From the NCBI GenBank assembly GCA_051117315.1, contig JBNPEA010000028.1, positions 1 to 40,215 of the forward strand: DNA of 40,215 nucleotides, in the 5' to 3' direction. The notes beneath the pieces were generated by a model. It did not search any database. It had not been told where the DNA came from and saw nothing but the letters and a program-made list of their open reading frames with translations. Below, in pieces: positions 33,064-40,215 of the stretch; within the stretch, counting starts at the first letter, position 1; every line of letters starts with the position of its first letter. The translations under genes were made by a program, and so were the position numbers. This stretch comes from Salinarimonas sp051117315. Lineage in GTDB: Bacteria > Pseudomonadota > Alphaproteobacteria > Rhizobiales > Beijerinckiaceae.

Positions 33064-33543
33064 ATGACCCTCTCCATCCGCACCGCCGGCCCCGCCGATC
33101 GCGAGACCTGCATCGCGCTGATCGACGCGCTCAACGCCCACGAGGCGACCCTCGTCGACGACAGGCTGACCACCCGCGCCGCCGCGCAGGCGGCCTATGC
33201 GGCGGCCGTGGACAAGGTGGCGCGCACCAAGGGGCGCATCCTCCTCGCCGAGGAGGAGGGCCACGCGATCGGCCTCCTCGTCTTCGTCGTCGACGAGGAG
33301 CACCCCTACGTGCGCGAGGACGTGCGGCGCTACGGCCAGGTGGCCGACCTGATCGTGGTGGAGGACGCCCGCGGGCGCGGCGTCGGCCGGGCGCTGCTGG
33401 CGCAGGCGGAGGCGCTCACCCGCGAGGCGGGCCTCAGGCGCCTCGCCATCGGCGCGCTCGCGGCCAACGCCGCCGCCCTCGACTCGTATCGACGGGCGGG
33501 CTTCGCCGACTACCTGACGATCCTGGTCAAGGACGTCTCCTGA
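33064..33543 (+). CDS. GNAT-family N-acetyltransferase
   Basis: Acetyltransferase of the GCN5-related family, 159 residues, a single domain: IRTAGPADRETCIALIDALNAHE (motif C region), acceptor-side DEEHPYVREDVRRYGQVADLIVVEDARGRGVGRALL (motif A acetyl-CoA loop) and the terminal ALDSYRRAGFADYLTILVKD (motif B). I use ATG 33064; the frame is open far upstream only as a shadow of spoVR. It is 146 bases after spoVR, so probably a separate unit. Substrate unknown. Confidence 0.88.
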   Translation: MTLSIRTAGPADRETCIALIDALNAHEATLVDDRLTTRAAAQAAYAAAVDKVARTKGRILLAEEEGHAIGLLVFVVDEEHPYVREDVRRYGQVADLIVVEDARGRGVGRALLAQAEALTREAGLRRLAIGALAANAAALDSYRRAGFADYLTILVKDVS

Positions 33544-33659
33544 TCCGCGCGCCCGCCGGCGCCCGCCGGCGATCCGACCGCGTCGCCGCACTTGCCCTTC
33601 GCGCCCGCGGCCCTTAACTGAGGCGCCCGAGCCGTCACAGCCCAACGAGACATGCCTCC

Positions 33660-34151
33660 ATGGTCGCCACGCCCGCCGAGAGCCGCCCGCTCGCGCCCCT
33701 ACCCGGGGCGCGCGTCCTCATCGTCGAGGCGCGCTACTACGACGGCATCGCCGACGCGCTGCTGGAGGGCGCCCGCGCGGCTTGCGCCGAGGCCCGCACG
33801 GAGGCCGAGGTGCTCACCGTCGACGGCGCCCTCGAGATTCCCGCCTGCGTCGCCATCGCGCTCGACGCCGCCGAGGCCGCCGGCCGGCCCTACGCGGCCG
33901 TGGTGACCCTCGGCTGCGTGATCCGCGGCGAGACCGCGCATTTCGACATCGTCGCCTTCGAGAGCGCGCGGGCGCTGATGGACCTGTCCGTCGCCCGCAG
34001 GATCCCGCTCGGCAACGGCATCCTCACGGTGGAGGACGAGGCGCAGGCCTGGGCCCGCGCCCGGGTCTCGGAGATGGACAAGGGCGGGGGCGCCGCGCGC
34101 GCCGCGCTCGGGCTCGCCGCCGTCGCGCGGCGCCTGCGCGGGGAGGCCTGA
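33660..34151 (+). CDS. ribH: 6,7-dimethyl-8-ribityllumazine synthase
   Basis: Penultimate enzyme of riboflavin synthesis, condensing the ribityl pyrimidine with dihydroxybutanone phosphate; assembles in large oligomers. 163 residues, normal size. Seen: VLIVEARYYDGIADALLEGA (substrate loop), VLTVDGALEIP, VVTLGCVIRGETAHFDIVAFESA with the catalytic His of the HF pair, and GNGILTVEDEAQAWAR. ATG 33660; another ATG eight bases before is out of frame. Followed by nusB after three bases, the ribH-nusB order found in many alphaproteobacteria. Confidence 0.95.
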   Translation: MVATPAESRPLAPLPGARVLIVEARYYDGIADALLEGARAACAEARTEAEVLTVDGALEIPACVAIALDAAEAAGRPYAAVVTLGCVIRGETAHFDIVAFESARALMDLSVARRIPLGNGILTVEDEAQAWARARVSEMDKGGGAARAALGLAAVARRLRGEA

Positions 34152-34154
34152 GCC

Positions 34155-34634
34155 ATGGCGGGTTCCAAGCCAAACCGCGCGGCCGCCCGCGCCGCCGCCC
34201 GCCTCGCCGCCGTGCAGGCGCTCTACCAGATGGACGTCTCCGGCAAGGGCGTGGTCGATGCGCTCGCCGAGTTCGAGGCCCATTGGATCGGCCGCGAGGT
34301 CGAGGGCGTCGAGGGCGCCCCCTCCGACCTCGACTTCTTCCGCGACATTCTCCAGGGCGTCGTGCGCGACCAGCGCGCCATCGACGTGAAGGTCGACACG
34401 GCGCTCGCCGAGAAGTGGCCCCTGAAGCGGGTCGAGGCGGTCCTGCGCGCCATCCTGCGCGCCGGCGCCTACGAGCTGATGTTCCGCCGGGACGTGCCCG
34501 CGCGGGTGGCCATTACCGAGTACGTCGACGTGGCGCACGGCTTCTACGGCGAGGACGAGCCGGGGATGGTCAACGCGGTGCTCGACGCCGTGGCGCACGA
34601 CGTGCGGGCGGAGGAGTTCGCGAAGGGGCGGTGA
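34155..34634 (+). CDS. nusB: transcription antitermination factor NusB
   Basis: Binds boxA RNA with NusE in rRNA antitermination and rRNA maturation; 159 residues, all-helical. Family motifs: RAAARLAAVQALYQMDVSG at the start, IDVKVDTALAEKWPLKRVEAVLRAILRAGAYELMFR, and PARVAITEYVDVAHGFYGEDEPGMVNAVLDAVA near the end. Translation starts three bases after the ribH stop (ribosome site inside the ribH end, GGGGAGG). Immediately followed by the tandem repeat array. Confidence 0.95.
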   Translation: MAGSKPNRAAARAAARLAAVQALYQMDVSGKGVVDALAEFEAHWIGREVEGVEGAPSDLDFFRDILQGVVRDQRAIDVKVDTALAEKWPLKRVEAVLRAILRAGAYELMFRRDVPARVAITEYVDVAHGFYGEDEPGMVNAVLDAVAHDVRAEEFAKGR

Positions 34635-34640
34635 GGGGTG

Positions 34641-35193
34641 TCATCCCGGACGCCGAAGGCGATCCGGGACCCAGAACCACAGGTGCCGTTCGAGCGGCGC
34701 GCCAGCGCCGTGGCGGGAACGGCCTCCGGCAGCGTTCGTGGACGCGCGCGCTGCCGCACACGCTGAGACACGTCGGCGGATCTGGGCCCCGGGCCCGCTC
34801 CGCGACCCGGGGTGACAGCGGATGTCATCCCGGACGCCGAAGGCGATCCGGGACCCGGAACCACAGGTGCCTGTCGAGCGGCGCGCCAGCGCCGTGGCGG
34901 GAACGGCCTCCGGCAGCGTTCGTGGACGCGCGCGCTGCCGCGCACGCTGAGACACACGTCGGCGGATCTGGGCCCCGGGCCCGCTCCGCGACCCGGGGTG
35001 ACAGCGGATGTCATCCCGGACGCCGAAGGCGATCCGGGGCCCAGAACCACAGGTGCCTGTCGAGCGGCGCGCCAGCGCCGTGGCGGGGACGGCCTCCGGC
35101 GGCGGTTCGTGGACGCGCGCGCTGCCGCGCACGCTGAAAGAACCCTCGGCGGATCTGGGCCCCGGGCCCGCTCCGCGACCCGGGGTGACAGCG
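34641..35193. repeat. three tandem ~185-bp repeats between nusB and the DUF2189 gene
   Basis: Three direct units begin with TCATCCCGGACGCCGAAGGC at 34641, 34825 and 35011 (lengths 184, 186, 183) and end with ACCCGGGGTGACAGCG. They are very similar, differing by small substitutions and a 2-bp insertion. Each has several internal dyads, for example GGGCCCCGGGCCC. The array fills nearly all of the space between the two convergent genes. It resembles the dispersed TGTCATCCCGG palindromic elements of alphaproteobacterial genomes, which is knowledge-based; copies elsewhere cannot be checked here. Frames through it are open but Arg/Ala/Gly-rich and non-coding in appearance. Confidence 0.9.
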
Positions 35194-35202
35194 GGCGCTC
35201 CC

Positions 35203-36060
35203 TCACCCAGCCGCCGCGGCCCCCTCCCCCGCCGGCTCCACCACCCGCCGGTACAGCCGCCACGTCGCGTGCCCCAGCGCCGGGAGCACGATCAGGAGGC
35301 CGAGGAAGAACGGCACGATCGCCAGGATCAGCGTCGCCACGATGAAGGCGGCCCAGCCCAGCATCGGCTTGGGGTTCGTCACGACGGCCTTCACCGAGGT
35401 GATCATCGCCGTGATGAAGTCGACGTCGCGGTCGAGCAGCAGCGGGAACGAGACGACCGTCAGCGAGAACAGGGCGGCGGCCAGCACGGCGCCGACGACG
35501 TTGCCGACGACGAGGAACATCAGCCCCTCGGGCGTGGTGAACACCACGGTGAGGAACTCGCCCATCGAGGCGAACGACTGGAAGCCGAGGAAGATCGCCA
35601 GGAGCAGGCGCACCTGGTACATCCAGATGATCATGATGAACAGCGTCACGAAGGCCATCCAGCCGAGCTCGCGCTTCGACTGGCTGAAGACGACGCCGAG
35701 CACCGGGCCGAACGCGAGCGGCTCGCCGGTCTCGCGCCGGCGCGAGACCTCGTAGAGCCCAACCGCCACGAACGGGCCGATCAGCGCGAAGCCCGCCGCC
35801 AGCGGATAGGCGAGGTAGCCCATGCCCGAGTAGGCGGTGAGCAGCACGAGCGCGATGCCCGCGAACGCGTAGACCGCCCCGAAGAACAGCCCGAACTGCG
35901 GCGCGGCACGGAAGTCGCTCAGGCCCTCGGCGAGGGCGGCGCGGATGTCGTCGCGGGTGATCGCGCGCACCACCGGCTCGGCGCGCGGCGGCGCCTCCTC
36001 GGCGGCGCCCTGCCCGTCCTGCGGCGTCCCGGCGAAATCGGCGTCTGTCGTATCGGCCAT
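35203..36060 (-). CDS. DUF2189 family membrane protein
   Basis: A 285-residue multi-pass inner-membrane protein with about six hydrophobic segments. Family signature LSDFRAAPQFGLFFGAVYAFAGIALVLLTAYSG at ~55-85 and GPFVAVGLYEVSRRRETGEPLAFGPVLG, GFQSFASMGEFLTVVFTTPEGL, and FPLLLDRDVDFITAMITSVKAVVTNPKPMLGWAAFI. The function of DUF2189 proteins is not known. ATG 36060 with AGAGGGA upstream; an upstream open frame to 36282 crosses the intergenic region and looks non-coding. Divergent from the LysE gene; its stop lies next to the repeat array. Confidence 0.88.
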   Translation of the reverse strand: MADTTDADFAGTPQDGQGAAEEAPPRAEPVVRAITRDDIRAALAEGLSDFRAAPQFGLFFGAVYAFAGIALVLLTAYSGMGYLAYPLAAGFALIGPFVAVGLYEVSRRRETGEPLAFGPVLGVVFSQSKRELGWMAFVTLFIMIIWMYQVRLLLAIFLGFQSFASMGEFLTVVFTTPEGLMFLVVGNVVGAVLAAALFSLTVVSFPLLLDRDVDFITAMITSVKAVVTNPKPMLGWAAFIVATLILAIVPFFLGLLIVLPALGHATWRLYRRVVEPAGEGAAAAG

Positions 36061-36272
36061 GGCGGTCCCTCTGCCCTCGATTGCGTGTGCGTCTTCTCGC
36101 GTGCGCGGATCTCGTCTCTCGGGGGAACCGGGAGAATGACCCATTTCGGGCCGCTCGCATAGGCCCGTCGTCGCGCGATCGCGCGCGGCGCCCGAGCGGG
36201 CCTCGCCTTGCCTTCCGCACGCGGACGTGGCTCCCTCTCGAGCGGACACGATGAGCGGCCCGCCCGAGGAGC

Positions 36273-36314
36273 TTCGAGACATGGCATTCGAGACATGACA
36301 TTCGAGACCTGGGC
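36273..36314 (+). repeat. 14-bp tandem duplication spanning the LysE start codon
   Basis: TTCGAGACATGGCA (36273-36286), TTCGAGACATGACA (36287-36300) and a third, less perfect TTCGAGACCTGGGC (36301-36314). Because 14 is not a multiple of three, the ATG of the first unit (36281) opens a five-codon ORF, MAFET, whose TGA overlaps the ATG of the gene (ATGA at 36295-36298). Confidence 0.9.
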
Positions 36315-36933
36315 GGCCTTCGCCGCCGCCTCCGCCGTGCTACTGGTGATCCCGGGGCCGACCGTGCTGCTCGTCGTCTCCTACGCGCTCGGGCGGGGGC
36401 TGCGGGTGGCGCTGCCGATGGCGATCGGCGTGGCGCTCGGCGACTTCACGGCGATGACGCTGTCGATGCTCGGCATCGGCGCGCTGCTGGCCGCCTCGGC
36501 CACGGCGTTCACAATCGTGAAATGGCTCGGCGCGGCCTACCTCGTCTATCTCGGCATCCGGCTCTGGCGCGCCGGGGGAGGAGGTGGCGCGCACGCGGGC
36601 GGCGAAGCGCAGCCGCGCACCACCGCGACACGCCCCGGCCGGATGCTCGCCCACGCCTGGCTGGTGACGACGCTCAACCCCAAGAGCATCGTCTTCTTCG
36701 TGGCATTCCTGCCCCAGTTCCTCGACCCGGCGGGCGACGTTCTCTCGCAGCTCCTGATCTTCCAGGCGACCTTCCTCGTGCTCGCCTTCGCCAACGCCCT
36801 CGCCTACGCGGCGCTCGCCTCCCGCGCCGGGCGCCTCGCGCAGCGTCCGGGCGTGATCCGCGCCGTCAATCGCATTGGCGGTACGGCGCTGATGGGGGCG
36901 GGCGTGGCGAGCCTCGGCATGCGCCCGGGCTGA
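36295..36933 (+). CDS. LysE/RhtB-family amino acid exporter
   Basis: A 212-residue exporter with about six membrane segments, usual length. N-terminal WAAFAAASAVLLVIPGPTVLLVVSYALGRG with the conserved PGP motif, GVALGDFTAMTLSMLGIGALL, WLGAAYLVYLGIRLWR, TTLNPKSIVFFVAFLPQFL (NPK motif) and a C-terminal GGTALMGAGVASL. Cargo is an amino acid or derivative by family. The coding start at 36295 is preceded by a small duplicated start with the true Shine-Dalgarno (CGAGGAG) spaced for the upstream ATG, so initiation at 36295 may depend on re-initiation. Confidence 0.88.
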   Translation: MTFETWAAFAAASAVLLVIPGPTVLLVVSYALGRGLRVALPMAIGVALGDFTAMTLSMLGIGALLAASATAFTIVKWLGAAYLVYLGIRLWRAGGGGGAHAGGEAQPRTTATRPGRMLAHAWLVTTLNPKSIVFFVAFLPQFLDPAGDVLSQLLIFQATFLVLAFANALAYAALASRAGRLAQRPGVIRAVNRIGGTALMGAGVASLGMRPG

Positions 36934-37071
36934 CCCCGGCCGCATACGCCTTTCGCCGGGGGGCTTCCCCTGGCGTGCCTCTTGCCTCTACGCTCGTGGT
37001 TGCGACCCGCGGCACACGCGGGCGGGGAACGAGCTCCGGGGGACGAGCCTCGGGGAACGACGAGGGAGCGG

Positions 37072-38493
37072 ATGGCGGCGTTCGACGAGATGGATGGGGG
37101 CCACGGCCCCGACGCGTGCCGGGCGGCCTACGGCAGGCTGAAGCGCTGGCTCGCCACGACGCCGCGGGACGTGTTCGACGCGCGGCGCAGCCAGGCGGAG
37201 CTGTTCTTCCGGCGCATCGGCATCACCTTCGCGGTCTACGGCGACGCGGACACGACGGAGCGGCTGATCCCGTTCGACATCATCCCGCGGGTGATCACCA
37301 AGGACGAATGGGAACGGGTCGAGGCCGGGCTGACGCAGCGGGTGCGCGCGATCAACCTCTTCCTGGCGGACCTCTACGGGCCGCAGAAGTCGCTCGCCGC
37401 CGGCATCGTGCCGCCCGAGCTGATCCTGCGCAACGAGCACTACCGGCTCGAGATGCGCGGCGTCGCGGTGCCCCACGGCATCTACTGCCACATCGCCGGC
37501 ATCGACCTCGTGCGTGTGGACGAGGACACGTTCTACGTGCTCGAGGACAACGCGCGCACGCCGTCGGGCGTGTCCTACATGCTGGAGAACCGGGAGGTGA
37601 TGATGCGCCTCTTCCCGGAGCTGTTCGCCCAGCATCGCGTCGCGCCGGTGGAGAACTACCCCGACGCGCTGCTGGCCACGCTGCGCTCGGTGGCGCCCAA
37701 CACCGGCAAGAAGGACCCCACGGTCGCGCTGCTCACGCCGGGCCAGTACAATTCCGCCTACTACGAGCATTCCTTCCTGGCCGACCAGCTCGGCGTCGAG
37801 CTGGTGGAGGCGTCCGATCTCGTGGTGCGCGAGGACCGCGTCTACATGCGCACGACCGAGGGGCCCAAGCGCGTCGACGTGCTCTACCGGCGCATCGACG
37901 ACGACTACCTCGACCCCCTCGCCTTCCGCCCGGACTCGGTGCTGGGGGTGCCCGGCCTCTTCGGTGCCTATCAAGCAGGCAACATCACGCTGGCCAACGC
38001 CGTCGGAACCGGCATCGCCGACGACAAGGCGGTGTACACCTACATGCCCGAGATCATCCGCTTCTTCCTCGGGGAGGAGCCGATCCTCAAGAACGTGCCG
38101 ACCTGGCGCTGCCGCGAGGAGGAGGCGCTGAAATACGTGCTCGACCACCTGCCGGAACTCGTGGTCAAGGAGGTCAACGGCTCGGGCGGCTACGGCATGC
38201 TGGTGGGCCCGCACGCCACCAAGGAGCAGCTCGAGACCTTCCGTCGCAAGCTCAAGCACGATCCGTCCGGCTTCATCGCCCAGCCGACGCTGGCGCTCTC
38301 CACCTGCCCGACCTTCGTCGCGTCGGGCGTGGCGCCGCGGCACGTGGACCTGCGCCCCTTCGTGCTCTCGGGCGCGGACGAGGTGCGCGTCGTGCCCGGC
38401 GGGCTCACCCGCGTCGCGCTCAAGGAGGGCTCGCTCGTCGTGAACTCCAGCCAGGGCGGCGGCACCAAGGATACCTGGGTTCTCGACGGCTGA
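37072..38493 (+). CDS. circularly permuted type 2 ATP-grasp protein
   Basis: A 473-residue protein of the circularly permuted ATP-grasp group (COG2308). Seen: RRIGITFAVYGDADTTERLIPFDIIPRVI near the N-terminus, LVRVDEDTFYVLEDNARTPSGVSYMLENREVMMRLFPELF, TPGQYNSAYYEHSFLADQLGVELVEASDLVV, ELVVKEVNGSGGYGMLVGPHA and the terminal NSSQGGGTKDTWVL. Predicted to catalyse ATP-dependent peptide or amide bond formation. ATG 37072 with GAGGGAG; the open frame upstream is not needed. First of three adjacent genes (ATP-grasp, alpha-E, transglutaminase-like), a known conserved cluster. Confidence 0.92.
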   Translation: MAAFDEMDGGHGPDACRAAYGRLKRWLATTPRDVFDARRSQAELFFRRIGITFAVYGDADTTERLIPFDIIPRVITKDEWERVEAGLTQRVRAINLFLADLYGPQKSLAAGIVPPELILRNEHYRLEMRGVAVPHGIYCHIAGIDLVRVDEDTFYVLEDNARTPSGVSYMLENREVMMRLFPELFAQHRVAPVENYPDALLATLRSVAPNTGKKDPTVALLTPGQYNSAYYEHSFLADQLGVELVEASDLVVREDRVYMRTTEGPKRVDVLYRRIDDDYLDPLAFRPDSVLGVPGLFGAYQAGNITLANAVGTGIADDKAVYTYMPEIIRFFLGEEPILKNVPTWRCREEEALKYVLDHLPELVVKEVNGSGGYGMLVGPHATKEQLETFRRKLKHDPSGFIAQPTLALSTCPTFVASGVAPRHVDLRPFVLSGADEVRVVPGGLTRVALKEGSLVVNSSQGGGTKDTWVLDG

Positions 38494-38545
38494 GGCCGAA
38501 AGCGTCACCCGCCCGCGAGCGTTTCGCGTCACCACGGACGAGGCC

Positions 38546-39484
38546 ATGCTCTCACGCACCGCCAACAGCCTGTTCTGGCTCTTCCGCTACACCGAGCGGG
38601 CCGACTTCATCGCCCGCATCCTCGACGCCACCGTGCGGCTCGCGGCGCTGCCGACGAGCTACGGCGAGCGCAACGAATGGGAGAGCGCGCTCGAGGCCGC
38701 GGGCTCGGCGGAGATCTTCCGCGAGCACTACGGCGCCGTGACCGAGGACACGGTGCGCGACTTCCTGGCCTTCTCGCCGCACAACCCCTCCTCCATCCGC
38801 TCCTGCCTCGAGCGGGCGCGCACCAACGCGCGCGCGGTGCGCACCGCACTGACGCTCGAGATGTGGGAGACGATCAACGGCGCCTGGCTGGAGCTGAAGA
38901 AGTACCGCAACGCCGACATGAGCCGGGAGGACTTCGCCCGCTTCCTCGAATGGGTGAAGAGCGTCTCGCTCGACTTCGACGGCTCGGCCTACCGCACCAT
39001 GCTGAGGAACGACGCCTACTACTTCACCCGCCTCGGCGTCTCGATCGAGCGGGCGGACAACACGGCGCGCATCCTCGACGTGAAGTACCACGTGCTCCTG
39101 CCGCCGACGGAGCGGGTCGGCGGCTCGCTCGACTATTTCCAATGGACGACGATCCTGCGCGAGGTGCAGGCCCACACCGCCTACCATTGGGTCTACCGCG
39201 AGAGCGTGAAGCCCTGGCTGGTGGCCGACCTTCTCATCCTCAACAAGCAGATGCCGCGCTCGCTCGCCTGCTGCTACGAGAGCCTGGTGCGCCACCTCGA
39301 CCTGATCGCCGACCTCTACGGCCGGCGCGGGCCGGCGCAGCGGCAGGCCAGCGACTGCGCCGCGCGGCTCTCCTCCCTGCGGATCGAGGAGGTGTTCGGC
39401 CGCGGGCTGCACCAGTGGGTGACCGAGTTCATCATCGACAACAACAAGCTCGGCTCGGCCATCGCGGATCAGTACCTCACCTGA
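38546..39484 (+). CDS. alpha-E domain-containing protein (DUF403)
   Basis: A 312-residue, almost entirely helical alpha-E domain protein. Signature: LSRTANSLFWLFRYTERADFIARILDATVRL at the start, ARTNARAVRTALTLEMWETIN, DAYYFTRLGVSIERADNTARILDVKYHVLLP, and LQEVQ-like LREVQAHTAYHWVY. It is found with circularly permuted ATP-grasp and transglutaminase genes; earlier comparative genomics predicted these act together in peptide synthesis or modification. ATG 38546, 52 bases after the ATP-grasp gene; followed after 40 bases by the transglutaminase-like gene. Confidence 0.92.
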   Translation: MLSRTANSLFWLFRYTERADFIARILDATVRLAALPTSYGERNEWESALEAAGSAEIFREHYGAVTEDTVRDFLAFSPHNPSSIRSCLERARTNARAVRTALTLEMWETINGAWLELKKYRNADMSREDFARFLEWVKSVSLDFDGSAYRTMLRNDAYYFTRLGVSIERADNTARILDVKYHVLLPPTERVGGSLDYFQWTTILREVQAHTAYHWVYRESVKPWLVADLLILNKQMPRSLACCYESLVRHLDLIADLYGRRGPAQRQASDCAARLSSLRIEEVFGRGLHQWVTEFIIDNNKLGSAIADQYLT

Positions 39485-39524
39485 GGCGCGACGGCGGGAC
39501 CGGCGGTTCGCGGGGAGGCGCGCC

Positions 39525-40215
39525 ATGCGCATTCGCATCGAGCACGAGACGACCTATTCCTACGAGGAGCCGGCACGGGGCCTGATCCAGGTCCTGCGCC
39601 TGACCCCGCGCGCGCATGTCGGCCAGCACGTGGTGCGCTGGCGCATCGAGCCCTCCCTCGACGGTGCGCTGCGCCAGAGCGAGGACGCGCTCGGCAACGT
39701 GATCCACCGCTTCGCCGCCGAGACGGCGGGCGAGGCACTGACGATTCGCGTCGCCGGCGTGGTCGAGACCGACGAGACGCACGGCGTCGTGCGCGGGGCC
39801 GTGGAGCGCGCGCCGGATCTCTACTTCCTGCGCACGACGCCGATGACGGCTGCCTCGGATGCGCTCGCCGCCTTCGCGAGCGATGTCGCCGGCGAGACGG
39901 TGCGCGCCGACCCGCTCGCCGCGCTGCACGCGGTCAACGCGGCGCTCGCGGAGCGCATGACGATGGAGCGCGGCCCGGCCGACGCCGCCGTCGGTGCGGC
40001 GGACGCCTTCGCGGCGGAGCGCGGCCTGCCGCAGGACCTCGCCCACGCCTTCGTCGCCTGCGCGCGCCACCTCGGCATTCCCGCACGCAACGTCTCGGGC
40101 TATCTCCATGGCAGCGACGACGGGGAGAGCGACGATGGCGGGCACGGGGGCGAGGCCGGCGGCCGCGCTCGAGGCGGGCAGGTCCAAGGCGGGCAGGTTC
40201 AAGGCGGACAGGTTC
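39525..40215 (+). CDS. transglutaminase-like protein lacking the expected catalytic cysteine (partial)
   Basis: First ~230 codons of a bacterial transglutaminase-like protein (COG1305). N-terminal beta region MRIRIEHETTYSYEEPARGLIQVLRLTPRAHVGQHV is typical. In this family the catalytic Cys lies in GVCQDxAH; here the sequence is GLPQDLAHAFVACARHLGIPARNVSGYLHG, with Pro169 in its place. After GYLH, where the conserved GHAW histidine region is expected soon, there is instead a Gly/Asp-rich stretch and GGQVQ repeats running to the window edge. ATG 39525 with GGGGAGG upstream. Probably enzymatically inactive or altered. C-terminus outside the window. Confidence 0.85.
   Translation, partial: MRIRIEHETTYSYEEPARGLIQVLRLTPRAHVGQHVVRWRIEPSLDGALRQSEDALGNVIHRFAAETAGEALTIRVAGVVETDETHGVVRGAVERAPDLYFLRTTPMTAASDALAAFASDVAGETVRADPLAALHAVNAALAERMTMERGPADAAVGAADAFAAERGLPQDLAHAFVACARHLGIPARNVSGYLHGSDDGESDDGGHGGEAGGRARGGQVQGGQVQGGQV
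40173..40215 (+). repeat. 15-bp tandem repeat in the transglutaminase-like gene, running off the edge
   Basis: GGCGGGCAGGTCCAA (40173-40187), GGCGGGCAGGTTCAA (40188-40202) and a third partial unit to 40215, coding GGQVQ in frame. The number of copies is not visible. Confidence 0.85.

Noticed and set aside
34812..35345. Protein-coding frames through the tandem repeat array
   Set aside because: Open only because of repeat composition; no ribosome site, no motif, and both strands and several frames are equally open.

Overview
The window is a very GC-rich, densely coded stretch of an alphaproteobacterial chromosome. Gene content points to the order Hyphomicrobiales (Rhizobiales): marR-ompR-envZ facing an ilvE-type gene, an MCE/Mla lipid importer, prkA-yeaH-spoVR, and an EcfG-type stress promoter. 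A Methylobacterium/Salinarimonas-like host is only a guess. No phage, insertion sequence, CRISPR array, tRNA or rRNA was seen.

Layout. 1-2.5 kb: 3' part of a PAS histidine kinase gene (runs off the left edge) and a small membrane-anchored protein. 2.5-2.9 kb: a minus-strand small RNA candidate with unpaired anti-Shine-Dalgarno motifs and an intrinsic terminator. 2.9-8 kb: a DUF998 membrane protein, then a TPP riboswitch controlling thiBPQ (thiamine import), then a TVP38-family membrane protein. 8-11.7 kb: a LysR gene divergent from an accessory-looking operon: an N-terminally deleted cysteine-synthase-like gene, a MATE exporter and a SbnI/SerK-like (ParB/Srx fold) putative serine kinase. 11.7-12 kb: a minus-strand unit with a perfect Shine-Dalgarno, a 14-codon ORF, a UUCG hairpin and a strong terminator. 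12-14.3 kb: a PaaK-family ligase and a dipeptide epimerase. 14.4-19.3 kb: mlaE-mlaF-mlaD plus an auxiliary lipoprotein; MlaD has a greatly extended repetitive periplasmic part. 19.3-23.2 kb: marR-ompR-envZ operon (overlapping genes) divergent from an ilvE-like aminotransferase, with a perfect inverted repeat between. 23.2-27.5 kb: sodC with an in-frame start-codon repeat and an EcfG-like promoter, tlyA with a TrmA/RlmD-type RNA methyltransferase, and an MFS transporter. 28-33.5 kb: prkA-yeaH-spoVR and a GNAT gene. 33.7-36.9 kb: ribH-nusB, three tandem copies of a ~185-bp repeat, a DUF2189 membrane protein and a LysE exporter whose start region is tandemly duplicated. 37-40.2 kb: circularly permuted ATP-grasp, alpha-E and transglutaminase-like genes (a known predicted peptide-modification cluster); the transglutaminase-like protein lacks the expected catalytic cysteine and gains a low-complexity repeat at the window edge.

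Most genes form short operons with 4-14 nt overlaps. The items I consider most worth following are the two small-RNA candidates, the LysR/SbnA-remnant/MATE/SbnI locus, the cysteine-less transglutaminase, the EcfG promoter plus start-codon repeat of sodC, and the 14-bp duplication at the LysE start. All family assignments are by eye from motifs; no database search was run.
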